In this document: positions 14,435 through 21,348 of the stretch, one piece after another
Position numbering within the stretch: the first letter of the stretch is position 1
How the letters are laid out: the number at the start of each line of letters is the position of its first letter
Origin: Candidatus Brockarchaeota archaeon
GTDB taxonomy: Archaea > Thermoproteota > EX4484-205 > DTQO01
Direction: 5' to 3'
Length of the DNA: 21,515 nucleotides
NCBI GenBank assembly: GCA_017601265.1
Contig: JAFNJA010000006.1
Span: 11,307-32,821 of the forward strand
The notes under the pieces: model-generated
Told to the model about the DNA's origin: nothing
The model's database searches: none
What the model saw: only the letters and a program-made list of their open reading frames with translations
Made by a program: the position numbers and the translations under genes

Positions 14435-14830
14435 CTACGCCCGCTTCATGGCGGCCTCGATCTTCGCGTAAAGCGCTTCCTTCTTTGGGACCTCCGCCAC
14501 GAAAGCCATCTTCCCGTTCAAGGCTACCAGGGGTATCAGAGTCCTGAAGAGTTGCGACCCGAGGCCCAGGTTGGCGAGCTTCCTCTTCCCGCTCGCCTCC
14601 AGCACCTTGTTGAGTTTTTCGAACGCCTCGTCGATCTTGGTGCCGTACTCGGCCACGTTCACCTCGACCTTTCCCTTGAAGTCTTCCTTGACTTCCCTCA
14701 CGAGCTTGAAGAGCTCGGCGTTCTCCCCTTCCCTCTGCCCGCAGCCGCAGATTCCGGCAGGGAAAACGTCCAGCACGACCTTCGAACCTTCGGCCGCTGC
14801 CTTTGCAGCCTTCTTTTTCACCTTCTTCAT
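14435..14830 (-). CDS. ArsD/thioredoxin-fold-like partner of the ArsA ATPase
   Basis: 131 residues from ATG 14830, with a strong GGAGGTGA ribosome-binding site 9 nt upstream. After a lysine-rich start (MKKVKKKAAKAA) comes VVLDVFPAGICGCGQREGEN. This has the beta1-turn and paired cysteines (C-x-C) seen at the active end of ArsD and thioredoxin-like folds. Later, LIPLVALNGKMAFVAEVP matches the second beta-hairpin where ArsD and thioredoxins have a cis-Pro. Classical ArsD has a vicinal CC and further cysteines, so this is an ArsD-like relative, not a standard ArsD. It begins 27 nt after the ArsA gene, indicating an operon and probably delivery of a metalloid or client to the ATPase. Confidence 0.7.
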   Translation of the reverse strand: MKKVKKKAAKAAAEGSKVVLDVFPAGICGCGQREGENAELFKLVREVKEDFKGKVEVNVAEYGTKIDEAFEKLNKVLEASGKRKLANLGLGSQLFRTLIPLVALNGKMAFVAEVPKKEALYAKIEAAMKRA

Positions 14831-14857
14831 CCTCGCCGTTCACCTCCTTCCGCTTAA

Positions 14858-15787
14858 TTATCCGTAGAGTTTCTCCGCCACCCTCTCGACCGCCTCGAGG
14901 CCAACCACCTCTGTCTCGAGCATGCTCACCTCGCCGACCTCCAACTCCGGGAACTCTTTCTTCACGAGGCTAATGTACTTCTCCTGGAGTTTCCTCCTCT
15001 TCGAGAAGAACTCCCCGGTGCAGTGCTCCTCCGGCAGGACCTCGTTGAGCACGATCCCCTTGACCTTTATGCCGTAGGGTTGCAGAGATTCTTGTATCCG
15101 CTTGGCCTCGTAGACGGGCAGCATCTCGGGGTGAAGGACGAGGAGGTAAGTGGTCTGGTCGGAGTTCAGCTTCTCTATCGCCCTCACGTTGTCCTCGCTC
15201 ATCTTCTCCAAGAGCTCGATCTCGGCCACCTTGCCGGTAATGTCGGCAACCTCCTTCTTTGCTAGTATGCTCCTCTTCAAATTGCTGAGGTGCCTCCAGG
15301 GGTAGCCGATCATCTCGAAGTTGTGGCCTCCGGGAGCTGTGTCGAAGACTATGGCGTCGTAGGAGTTGGAGTTGAGGTACTCGACGAAAACGTTGTAGGA
15401 GGCGGTCTCGCAGGGCAGGATTGGGTTTTTCTCCCAGTGCTCTTTCAGGAACTGGATCTCCCAGTCGTTTCCTTTCAGGGACTCTATCTTCTTCATAACT
15501 TCGAGCTGGTGCTTCCTTATGCTCTCCTTCGCGTCCACGTTGATGGCCTTCAGGTTCTCCAATCCCTTAACGGGAGTCTCCTCGCCGCCTATCTCCTGCT
15601 GGAGTATGTCGTTTTGGCTCTTCTGGAGGTCGGTCGAGACAAGGAGCGTCTTGTAGCCGTTTTTGGCTAGCCAAGCGGCCGTCGCCGCCGCTATCGAGCT
15701 CTTGCCGACCCCTCCCTTGCCGCCGAAGAAGACGAACCTGGGCCTCTCTTTGCCGGGCACTACCAGGTCTTTGAGCACCGGGACCAC
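14858..15787 (-). CDS. arsA: ArsA/Get3 family ATPase
   Basis: About 309 residues from GTG 15787. The deviant Walker A/P-loop FGGKGGVGKSS is at residues 21-31, the switch region is FDTAPGGHNFEMIG, and VLVLHPE- and VKGIVLNEVLPE-like segments follow the ArsA fold. ArsA drives arsenite export with ArsB; its relative Get3 targets tail-anchored proteins. No ArsB is present here and the DTAPTGHT signature is changed to DTAPGGHN, so the substrate is open. A start at ATG 15832 is possible. However, the AT-rich box AATAATTTATG (15816-15825) lies inside that extension and is correctly placed to start transcription near 15794, which favours GTG 15787. It is followed by the ArsD-like gene. Confidence 0.88.
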   Translation of the reverse strand: MVPVLKDLVVPGKERPRFVFFGGKGGVGKSSIAAATAAWLAKNGYKTLLVSTDLQKSQNDILQQEIGGEETPVKGLENLKAINVDAKESIRKHQLEVMKKIESLKGNDWEIQFLKEHWEKNPILPCETASYNVFVEYLNSNSYDAIVFDTAPGGHNFEMIGYPWRHLSNLKRSILAKKEVADITGKVAEIELLEKMSEDNVRAIEKLNSDQTTYLLVLHPEMLPVYEAKRIQESLQPYGIKVKGIVLNEVLPEEHCTGEFFSKRRKLQEKYISLVKKEFPELEVGEVSMLETEVVGLEAVERVAEKLYG

Positions 15788-16011
15788 CGCCCGGAAGGCG
15801 AAAAGACGTTCCTTACATAAATTATTGCCCAAATTTACCCCAAATCCCCCAAGCTGTCGGGCGCTGACCGAAGGTTGGAGGGCCTCTCGGTTTCTTTTTC
15901 ACCGGAGTTTCCGGAGCCCGGTGCTTGAGGGGCGCGCCAGCCGGCTTAATCCGAAATCGGACAAAACTTGACGGGCCGGCTTACTCGCGGCGCGAGACGG
16001 CCGGCGCAAGA

Positions 16012-16020
16012 CATATCTTT
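16012..16020 (+). promoter_or_regulatory. TATA-like box of tRNA-Gly
   Basis: CATATCTTT is centred about 30 nt before the first tRNA base at 16046. Confidence 0.5.
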
Positions 16021-16060
16021 GCACATTGGCCGCTTTGTGAGCCGTGCGGTAGTCGTCCAG

Positions 16061-16086
16061 AAAATCCTCGTCGAAGGTTTGGGCTG
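16061..16086 (+). other. tRNA-Gly intron 1 (15/16), 26 nt
   Basis: The central helix is GTCC 16055-16058 with GGGC 16081-16084 (one T.G). Bulges are AG|A and TG|C. The inner helix is AAA..CC 16062-16067 with GGTTT 16076-16080, with one bulged T. It shares its position and central-helix design with intron 1 of the CAU tRNA. Confidence 0.85.
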
Positions 16087-16111
16087 CCTGGTCTAAGATC
16101 TGGTCCTGCCA

Positions 16112-16125
16112 TCGCCTAGGCGGAA
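16112..16125 (+). other. tRNA-Gly intron 2 (37/38), 14 nt
   Basis: The central helix is CTGC 16106-16109 with GCGG 16120-16123. Bulges are CA|T and AA|C. It matches tRNA-Ser intron 1 in length, central helix and final GCGGAA. Confidence 0.88.
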
Positions 16126-16146
16126 CGGCCATGACGCGGGTTCAAA

Positions 16147-16168
16147 TGGCTCTTCGCGAGCCTGGACT
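16147..16168 (+). other. tRNA-Gly intron 3 (59/60), 22 nt
   Basis: The central helix is TTCA 16141-16144 with TGGA 16163-16166 (one T.G). Bulges are AA|T and CT|T. The inner helix GGCTC 16148-16152 with GAGCC 16158-16162 is perfect. Confidence 0.9.
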
Positions 16169-16275
16169 TCCCGCCTACCGCATCTCACTTACGAACGCTC
16201 CTAGCTCGCCGGAACACGATGGAGATCTTATCGGAAAGGCGGGATTGCTCCTGAATCGGTAAGATTGGATACCGC

Positions 16276-17781
16276 TCAGGAGGGCCCGCTTCCGGGCGCG
16301 GCGCCGATCCTCTTCCACCTCACGCCCTCTTGGGTGTCTTCCAAGGCTATTCCGAATTCCGACCTGAGCCGTTCCCTTATGGCGTCGGCTTTCGCGTACT
16401 CCTTCCTCCTCCTGGCTTCCTCCCTCTCTTTGATCAACTCCTCGGCTCCCTCAGGCAGGCGCTCCTCCTTCAAAGCCCGCTCGAGGTTCAGGCCCAGCAC
16501 GCGATCCAAGCCCAACACCGCCTTCAACGCCGACTTCGCGTCGGATCTGCGCATCTTTCCTTCGTCCCTCAACCTGTTGAGACGCTTCATGTAATCGAAC
16601 AAGCAAACCAGCGCCTTTGGCGTATTCAAGTCGTCGTTGACGGCGCCCAGGAACTTCGCCCTCAACCCCTCCGTCAACCTCCCGACGGCCAAGTTCTTCC
16701 TGCCTCCCTTGTGGGCCGCGAGCCTGCGCACGAATTCGTAAACGGAGTTCAGCGCCTTCTGGGCCGCGTCCAGCGCGGGGAAAGTGAAATTGAGCTGGCT
16801 CCTGTAGTGGGCCTGGAGGAAGAAGAACCTCAGGGAAAGCGGGTCGTGCCCCCTGTCGATTAAGTCCTTGAGCGTGAGGTAGTTGCCCAGCGACTTCGCC
16901 ATCCTCTTTCCCTCGACCACGAGGTGGGCGCCGTGCACCCAGTACTTGACGAACCTCTTCCCCGTCGCCGCCTCGGATTGGGCGATCTCGTTCGTGTGGT
17001 GTACCGGTATGTGGTCCACGCCACCGCAATGGATGTCGAAACTTTCCCCCAAGTACTTCATCGACATGGCCGAGCATTCGATGTGCCACCCCGGGAAGCC
17101 TACACCCCAGGGGGAATCCCACTCCATGTCCCTCTTCGCGCCCTTTGGAGAAAACTTCCAGAGGGCGAAATCGTGGGGGTTCCTTTTCTGGGGGTTGACC
17201 TCGACCCTCGCCCCCGGCATCAGGGTTTCCAGCTTCAGCCTGGCCAGCTTCCCGTAGCCCTTTGCCTTGGACGTGTCGAAATAAACGCCGTCGTCTATCC
17301 TGTAAGTGTACCCCTTCCTCTCCAGCTTCCGGATCAGATCGATCATCTCCCCTATGTGGTCGGTCGCCTTGGCCACCACGTGGGGCTTCAGTATGTTCAA
17401 GGCTTCGATGTCCTCGAAGAACTTCTTCGAATAGAAGTCGGCGATCTCCCAAGCGGTCTTCCTCTCCCTCCGGGCGCCAACCTCCATCTTGTCCTCCCCG
17501 ACGTCCGCGTCGGAGGTGAGGTGCCCCACGTCTGTTATGTTCATGACGTGCTTCACCCTGTACCCGTTGTACTCCAAAACCCTCCTCAGCAAATCCTCGA
17601 AAAAGTAGGTCCTCAGGTTGCCGATGTGCGCGTAGTCGTACACCGTTAGGCCGCACGTGTAAAGCCCGATCCTTCTGTCCTTCAGGGGTTTGACCGCCTC
17701 CTTCCTCCTGCTCATGGTGTTGAAGATCCGGACCGGCTTCGCGCCGAAGGGTCCGGCCCGTTTCCCAACCTTGTTATTCAT
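16276..17781 (-). CDS. cysS: cysteinyl-tRNA synthetase
   Basis: About 501 residues from ATG 17781; the open frame reaches 17943 but family proteins start near VRIFNTMSRRKEAVKPL. It charges tRNA-Cys with cysteine. Class I motifs are HIGN (residues 52-55, in TVYDYAHIGNLRTYFFEDLL) and KRMAKSLGN, a KMSKS variant. Zinc ligands are visible in LYTCGLTVYD (C43), HIECSAMSMKYLGESFDIHC and HTNEIAQSEA. The C-terminal anticodon-binding part has GVVNDDLNTPKAL-like and KAVLGLDRVLGL segments. A TATA-like TTTAAA at 17818-17826 and a perfect GGCGGC/GCCGCC inverted repeat at 17803-17817 lie just upstream; the repeat may be a control site near the transcription start. Confidence 0.95.
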   Translation of the reverse strand: MNNKVGKRAGPFGAKPVRIFNTMSRRKEAVKPLKDRRIGLYTCGLTVYDYAHIGNLRTYFFEDLLRRVLEYNGYRVKHVMNITDVGHLTSDADVGEDKMEVGARRERKTAWEIADFYSKKFFEDIEALNILKPHVVAKATDHIGEMIDLIRKLERKGYTYRIDDGVYFDTSKAKGYGKLARLKLETLMPGARVEVNPQKRNPHDFALWKFSPKGAKRDMEWDSPWGVGFPGWHIECSAMSMKYLGESFDIHCGGVDHIPVHHTNEIAQSEAATGKRFVKYWVHGAHLVVEGKRMAKSLGNYLTLKDLIDRGHDPLSLRFFFLQAHYRSQLNFTFPALDAAQKALNSVYEFVRRLAAHKGGRKNLAVGRLTEGLRAKFLGAVNDDLNTPKALVCLFDYMKRLNRLRDEGKMRRSDAKSALKAVLGLDRVLGLNLERALKEERLPEGAEELIKEREEARRRKEYAKADAIRERLRSEFGIALEDTQEGVRWKRIGAAPGSGPS

Positions 17782-18177
17782 GCGCAACGACGCTTTCCAG
17801 ATGGCGGCGGTGCCGCCTTTTAAAGTCGCGCTTCCTTCGAGCACGTCGGAAGGCGCCCGAAGGCCGCGTAGCTTCCGCATGCTCATTGGCCGTTTTCTCA
17901 TCGGCGCGATGGAAGGCAAGTTTTTCCAGAAAAGCTCTTTCACTAATCTGGCGAGCGCCTCCGGCCATGGCGCGTGAAGAAGACTCCTAATTCGCCGTTC
18001 TCAGCGCCCAAGTACCCGATCGGCCGCGGGATGTTGAGGGTGCTCCGTGCCGACCATCGCCACAGAGGCTGGTGCGTCACCCCACCATATGCGCTGCTTA
18101 AAAAAGGGAGGCTGGGAGCGCTAACCAAACCGAACTTGTTCCCGTTGCGCGGAGGCACGCGTTGGCTCGGGAAAAGG
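17782..18177. other. intergenic region between cysS and tRNA-Leu
   Basis: Holds the cysS promoter (TTTAAA 17818-17826) and the 6-bp inverted repeat at 17803-17817. A TTTTTTAAG on the minus strand around 18103-18111 could be another promoter. No convincing protein gene is seen; a 71-codon minus-strand ORF (17943-18158) is weak. Positions 17984-18025 (minus) resemble 3869-3909 (plus). Confidence 0.45.
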
Positions 18178-18191
18178 TGCGGGGGATGGGA

Positions 18192-18215
18192 GTTTCGCGG
18201 CCGTTTGCGGGCCGC
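18192..18215 (-). other. tRNA-Leu intron 2 (59/60), 24 nt
   Basis: The central helix TTCG (18221-18218) with CGAA (18197-18194) is perfect. The inner helix CGGCC (18214-18210) with GGCCG (18202-18198) is perfect. Bulges are AG|G and AC|T. Confidence 0.9.
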
Positions 18216-18262
18216 CTCGAACCCATGAACGCCTTTGCGAAAGGATCTTGAGTCCTCCGCCT

Positions 18263-18277
18263 TTGGCCGGGGGACCT
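18263..18277 (-). other. tRNA-Leu intron 1 (21/22), 15 nt
   Basis: A CAAAGG direct repeat at the two junctions allows sliding. Only the 21/22 placement gives a full central helix: GGTC (18283-18280) with GGCC (18268-18265), one T.G. Both bulges are then AA|A, and the inner helix is GG/CC with a 4-nt loop. Confidence 0.82.
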
Positions 18278-18301
18278 TTGACCTAGCTTGGCTACCCCCG
18301 C

Positions 18302-18625
18302 AGGGATTCGAGGCCGCCTCAATCGGGACAACGCTTAAAGTCTTTCCTCAATCCGTTGATCGCCTTTGCGCAACGAGCCATGCCATTCCTCGCGCCCATC
18401 GATGCGCTTGGCGCCCGCGGGGTTCAAAAGCCGCGGGCTGCGCTCACGCCCGTGCCTGCCTTTCTCATCTTCCTTCGGGGGACTTGTTGGGTAGACGGAG
18501 TTCCAACGACGTAGTCCTTGCGTTGGCGCTCTCCACCGATCAATAGTAATTCCCCCCGGGGTCGGTTTGAAGGGCTTAGGGCGAGAAACGTTTTTATGAC
18601 GGCATGGCGATTTTGGAAGGCGTAA
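18302..18625. other. intergenic region with a strong hairpin
   Basis: Contains the tRNA-Leu promoter and, at 18413-18438, an 8-bp hairpin (GCCCGCGG/CCGCGGGC) with a T-loop-like 10-nt loop. No tRNA could be built around it. TTTTTATG at 18592-18599 is a TATA-like box for the plus-strand gene at 18626. No protein gene is supported. Confidence 0.45.
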
Positions 18626-19210
18626 ATGCGCAGGGGTTTACTAGCGGGGGGAACGGCCATCTTCGTCCTCGGAGCCGCCTTGCTGGTCTACGGGTTCCAA
18701 TCGGCAGCGACCTCCGTGGAAACGGGACAGTGGCAGGTGACGTGGTACTCCATGAGGGATACCTTTGGCGCTTGGGGAGACGCAATAGAAACGGCCACGT
18801 TTCCATCAAACTTCAATTACGACCCTCTTGGGCTGGCAAACAGGCCCGAGCCCATAGGATTCAAGGCTGTGATGGACATCAACGTCCTCGAAGACACGGA
18901 CGTCGTGTTCACGATAGGCGGCGACGACGGTTCGATCACCCTCTTCGTGGACGGCGCGAGCACAATTAACCTGTATTGCCCCGACCCAAACACGTCCGAT
19001 ACCTACGAGACCACCATAACCGCCGGGAGGCACGTGCTGGAAATCCAATATTACCAAGTGTTGGTGGAGGACGACGCGGCCGCCTCATTCAGCATGAGGT
19101 CCCCCGCGCAGGAGTCCTCCACGAGCATCATGGTTGGCGGAGGAGCCTTGGCGGCCATCGGTCTCGTGTTGGCTCTGCTGGGCCTCCTGCTGAAGGCCAA
19201 GCGAAGCTGA
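18626..19210 (+). CDS. membrane-anchored PA14-like extracellular protein
   Basis: 194 residues from ATG 18626, with GGAAGG 5 nt upstream. One N-terminal hydrophobic helix (AGGTAIFVLGAALLVYGF) acts as a signal or anchor, and one C-terminal helix (IMVGGGALAAIGLVLALLGL) is followed by basic KAKRS. The domain between has the PA14-type order: a TFPSNFNYD opening, VVFTIGGDDGSITLFVDGAS (the DDG region of PA14), and a late GRHVLEIQYYQ strand. PA14 domains are carbohydrate-binding modules, so a surface-sugar role is inferred. The protein is short for PA14 and looks complete. It might act with the secreted sialidase-like protein, but they are not adjacent. Confidence 0.75.
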   Translation: MRRGLLAGGTAIFVLGAALLVYGFQSAATSVETGQWQVTWYSMRDTFGAWGDAIETATFPSNFNYDPLGLANRPEPIGFKAVMDINVLEDTDVVFTIGGDDGSITLFVDGASTINLYCPDPNTSDTYETTITAGRHVLEIQYYQVLVEDDAAASFSMRSPAQESSTSIMVGGGALAAIGLVLALLGLLLKAKRS

Positions 19211-19408
19211 CCGTCCCTCACGCGAGAAAAGAAGGAAATGGCTGAACCGGGTCGAGATCGTTACGGTTGACCATTTTCCGCAAGCTCGTTTCGCGATGGC
19301 ATGGTTTAGAACGCTTAAGAACGCCATTCTTCTTGGGTGGATAGATGCGGCATGAATTCTAGCCGCCCGTTTGCGGCGTGCCCAGAGGCGCGGGCATCGA
19401 TCAGGGAC

Positions 19409-20056
19409 ATGAAGATTTGGGTCTTCACCGATTTCGACGGGACGGTTTCGAACCCGGACACCATAGACCTCCTCGGGAAGATCTTCGACAGGCCGAGTGA
19501 AAGGGCAGTCATGAGGGATAGGTTGGCCACCGGAGCTTTGAAGCCAAGTGAGTGGTTGGCTTGGGAGATCGGGTTGGTAGACGCTCCCTTGGGAAAGGTC
19601 CTGGAATTTCTAAGGGACGTGGTGGTCATAGACCCGACCTTCCCGGCTTTCGCGGGTTGGTGCCGGAAGATGGGGTTTCCGCTGACGATCCTGAGCAACG
19701 GCTTGGAGGAGATAATCCGGAGCCTCTTGTCGCCGTTCGACTTGGGCGAATTGCGCCTGGAAGCCAACCATCTCGAGGAAGGCAAGGTTCCATGGAAGGT
19801 CGTCTTCAAGGACGGAAGCGCCTGGGGCCACGACAAGTCGGCCTACCTCAAAAAGTCCCGTATCGAAGGTTACGCGCCCGTTTTCGTTGGAGACGGCGTT
19901 TCCGACCAAGAGGCCGCTCTTTGCGCCGAGGTGCTTTTCGCCAAGGGCGAGCTGGCTTCGATCTGCGAGAGGATTGGGCTGGAGTACTATCCGTTCGCTT
20001 CATTCGAAGACGTGAGATCTGTGCTTGAGAAGGTCGCCGGCCAAGCTCGGCCCTAG
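19409..20056 (+). CDS. HAD-superfamily phosphatase (phosphoserine phosphatase / MtnX-like)
   Basis: 215 residues from ATG 19409, where the HAD fold begins (MKIWVFTDFDGTVS). D8 is the nucleophile and D10 the acid/base of the DxDGT motif. Motif II is LTILSNGLEE, motif III is the Lys of HDKSAYLKK, and motif IV is VFVGDGVSDQEAA. The helical cap and overall size fit the phosphoserine-phosphatase/MtnX group; the substrate cannot be fixed. Earlier in-frame starts (GTG 19337, ATG 19352) would add residues with no HAD match. They cannot be excluded, because a TATA-like CTTAAG at about 19311-19316 places transcription near 19340. Confidence 0.85.
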   Translation: MKIWVFTDFDGTVSNPDTIDLLGKIFDRPSERAVMRDRLATGALKPSEWLAWEIGLVDAPLGKVLEFLRDVVVIDPTFPAFAGWCRKMGFPLTILSNGLEEIIRSLLSPFDLGELRLEANHLEEGKVPWKVVFKDGSAWGHDKSAYLKKSRIEGYAPVFVGDGVSDQEAALCAEVLFAKGELASICERIGLEYYPFASFEDVRSVLEKVAGQARP

Positions 20057-20097
20057 ATCGAACGCCCGCCTCCGGTATGCTAGTTTGGCGCCCGCAG

Positions 20098-21267
20098 CTA
20101 AGTTTCCAAGGCCCTCTCGAAGGTCGATAGGTAGGCCGCCCCTTTTTTCAGGTCCAAGACGTCGTCCTCTATCCTTACACCCCCGTAACCCGGGATGTAA
20201 ACGCCCGGCTCTACGCTGTGGACCATCCCCTTCCTCAACGGTTCCTTCGATCCCGGTCCCAGGGCAGGGATCGGTTCGTGCATCCTCGCCCCGACGCCGT
20301 GGCCGAGGCCGTGGGGGTAATGGGCCCCGTATCCGGCCTGGCTCAAGATTTTCTTGGCCTCGAGGTAAGGCTTCTCGGCCGGAACGCCGTCGGACAAGCT
20401 TGCGATGGCTTCCCTCTGCGCGCCCAAAACGGCGTCGTAAATCTCGAGCTGCCTCGGGGCGGGCTTCCCGCAGGTCCAAACCCTAGTGAGGTCGGACCAG
20501 TAACCGTCGGCGTAGGCGTTCAGCTCCATCAGGACGAGATCGCCCTCCCTTATCCTCCTGCTCGTTGAGATGTTGAAGGGCATCCACGCCCCTGCCGAGA
20601 GCGGGCCCGACATGACGAACGCGAAGCCCCTCGCCCTCGACGTCCCCCTGTACCCAACGCCCCGCGAGTGGATCGCCCCCTCCGCGCGAGAAGCCAGCTC
20701 CGACTCCCTGATCCCGGGCTTGAGCGCGTCCCTTGCTGCTTGCAACCCCTTCTCCGCGATTTTGTTGGCCACCAGCAGCTTCTCGACCTCGCGCGCGCTC
20801 TTCACGGACCTCAAACGGTACAGAAGCGATGTTGCGTCCACCATCTTGCATCCTCGCAGTTTCGCCCTCATGCGCTTAAAGCTTGGCGCGTTGGGGAAGT
20901 TGGCCTCTCCACCCACGTGGTTCGCCGCGACGGTCTCGAAGGAGCATTCCACTCCCAATACGGCTCTCTCGAGCTTCAGCTCCGAAACCGCTTGGGAAAC
21001 CGCCCGCAACGTCGATTCCGCGTAATCCTCCCTGATCGCCCTCAGATCGCCGAACTCCGATTTCCTGGCGTAAGGCAGCTCGAACTCGGGCAAGATCAGG
21101 ACGGGTTCGCCGTCAAGCGGGTAGACGCAAGTGGACCAGCCGAAACAGGGCCAGTATCCGGTGGCGTAGACGACGTTCTCAGGATACCTAAGGACCAGCG
21201 CTTGCATCCCATCGCCCCTCATGCCCTCGAGTATCCTGCGCCTCTTCTCCGCGTCGACCGGCGCCAT
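20098..21267 (-). CDS. M24 family metallopeptidase (Xaa-Pro dipeptidase/aminopeptidase P-like)
   Basis: 389 residues with the two-domain layout of prolidases: an N-terminal creatinase-type domain (to about residue 150) and a pita-bread catalytic domain. Metal-ligand positions are D259 (GYWSDLTRVW), the His pair H319/H323 (YPHGLGHGVG), E353 (HSVEPGVYI) and E367 (GVRIEDDVL). The first ligand, normally Asp in a DxG motif, reads Glu here (E248 in LVLMELNAYADGYW). It probably cleaves dipeptides or N-terminal residues before proline, but the changed ligand leaves activity open. A TATA-like TTTAAG lies about 33 nt before ATG 21267. The next gene is divergent. Confidence 0.9.
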   Translation of the reverse strand: MAPVDAEKRRRILEGMRGDGMQALVLRYPENVVYATGYWPCFGWSTCVYPLDGEPVLILPEFELPYARKSEFGDLRAIREDYAESTLRAVSQAVSELKLERAVLGVECSFETVAANHVGGEANFPNAPSFKRMRAKLRGCKMVDATSLLYRLRSVKSAREVEKLLVANKIAEKGLQAARDALKPGIRESELASRAEGAIHSRGVGYRGTSRARGFAFVMSGPLSAGAWMPFNISTSRRIREGDLVLMELNAYADGYWSDLTRVWTCGKPAPRQLEIYDAVLGAQREAIASLSDGVPAEKPYLEAKKILSQAGYGAHYPHGLGHGVGARMHEPIPALGPGSKEPLRKGMVHSVEPGVYIPGYGGVRIEDDVLDLKKGAAYLSTFERALET

Positions 21268-21348
21268 GAGAAACCGGCCCGCCCTGATCTCGCTCGGCTT
21301 AAAGACTTAACTTTGCCAGCCGAGCGCCTCAGGCCAAGGTGCGGGCGT

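Larger units (their letters stand above)
16046..16182 (+). tRNA. tRNA-Gly(GCC) with three BHB introns
   Basis: Exons are 16046-16060, 16087-16111, 16126-16146 and 16169-16182, giving 75 nt. The acceptor stem is GCGGTAG/CTACCGC with A73. The D-arm begins GTCCAG and continues CCTGGTCTAAGAT; the stem has one C-A mismatch and one G.T. The anticodon stem is TGGTC/GGCCA (one T.G), loop CTGCCAC, anticodon GCC. The variable loop is 4 nt (TGAC). The T-stem is GCGGG/CCCGC with loop TTCAAAT. Introns lie at 15/16, 37/38 and 59/60. CCA is not encoded. The gene is divergent from arsA. Confidence 0.9.
18178..18301 (-). tRNA. tRNA-Leu(CAA) with two BHB introns
   Basis: Read on the minus strand, exons are 18301-18278, 18262-18216 and 18191-18178, giving 85 nt. 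The acceptor stem is GCGGGGG/CCCCCGC with A73, as expected for leucine. The D-arm is GCC...GGC with loop AAGCTAGGTCAAA. The anticodon stem is GAGGA/TCCTT (one G.T), loop CTCAAGA, anticodon CAA. The long variable arm is CGC-AAAG-GCG and the T-stem ATGGG/CCCAT with loop TTCGAGT. Introns are at 21/22 and 59/60, and the anticodon loop is uninterrupted. A TATA-like TTTAAG (plus-strand 18334-18339) lies about 36 nt upstream. CCA is not encoded (ACCT). Confidence 0.9.

Noticed and set aside
17943..18158. 71-codon minus-strand ORF
   Set aside because: No motif, and the open frame is easily explained by GC-rich composition; only its short similarity to 3869-3909 is noted as a finding.
18413..18438. 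T-arm-like hairpin with TTCAAAA in its loop
   Set aside because: The stem pairing does not fit a 5-bp T-stem and 7-nt loop, and no acceptor stem or 59/60 intron geometry was found.
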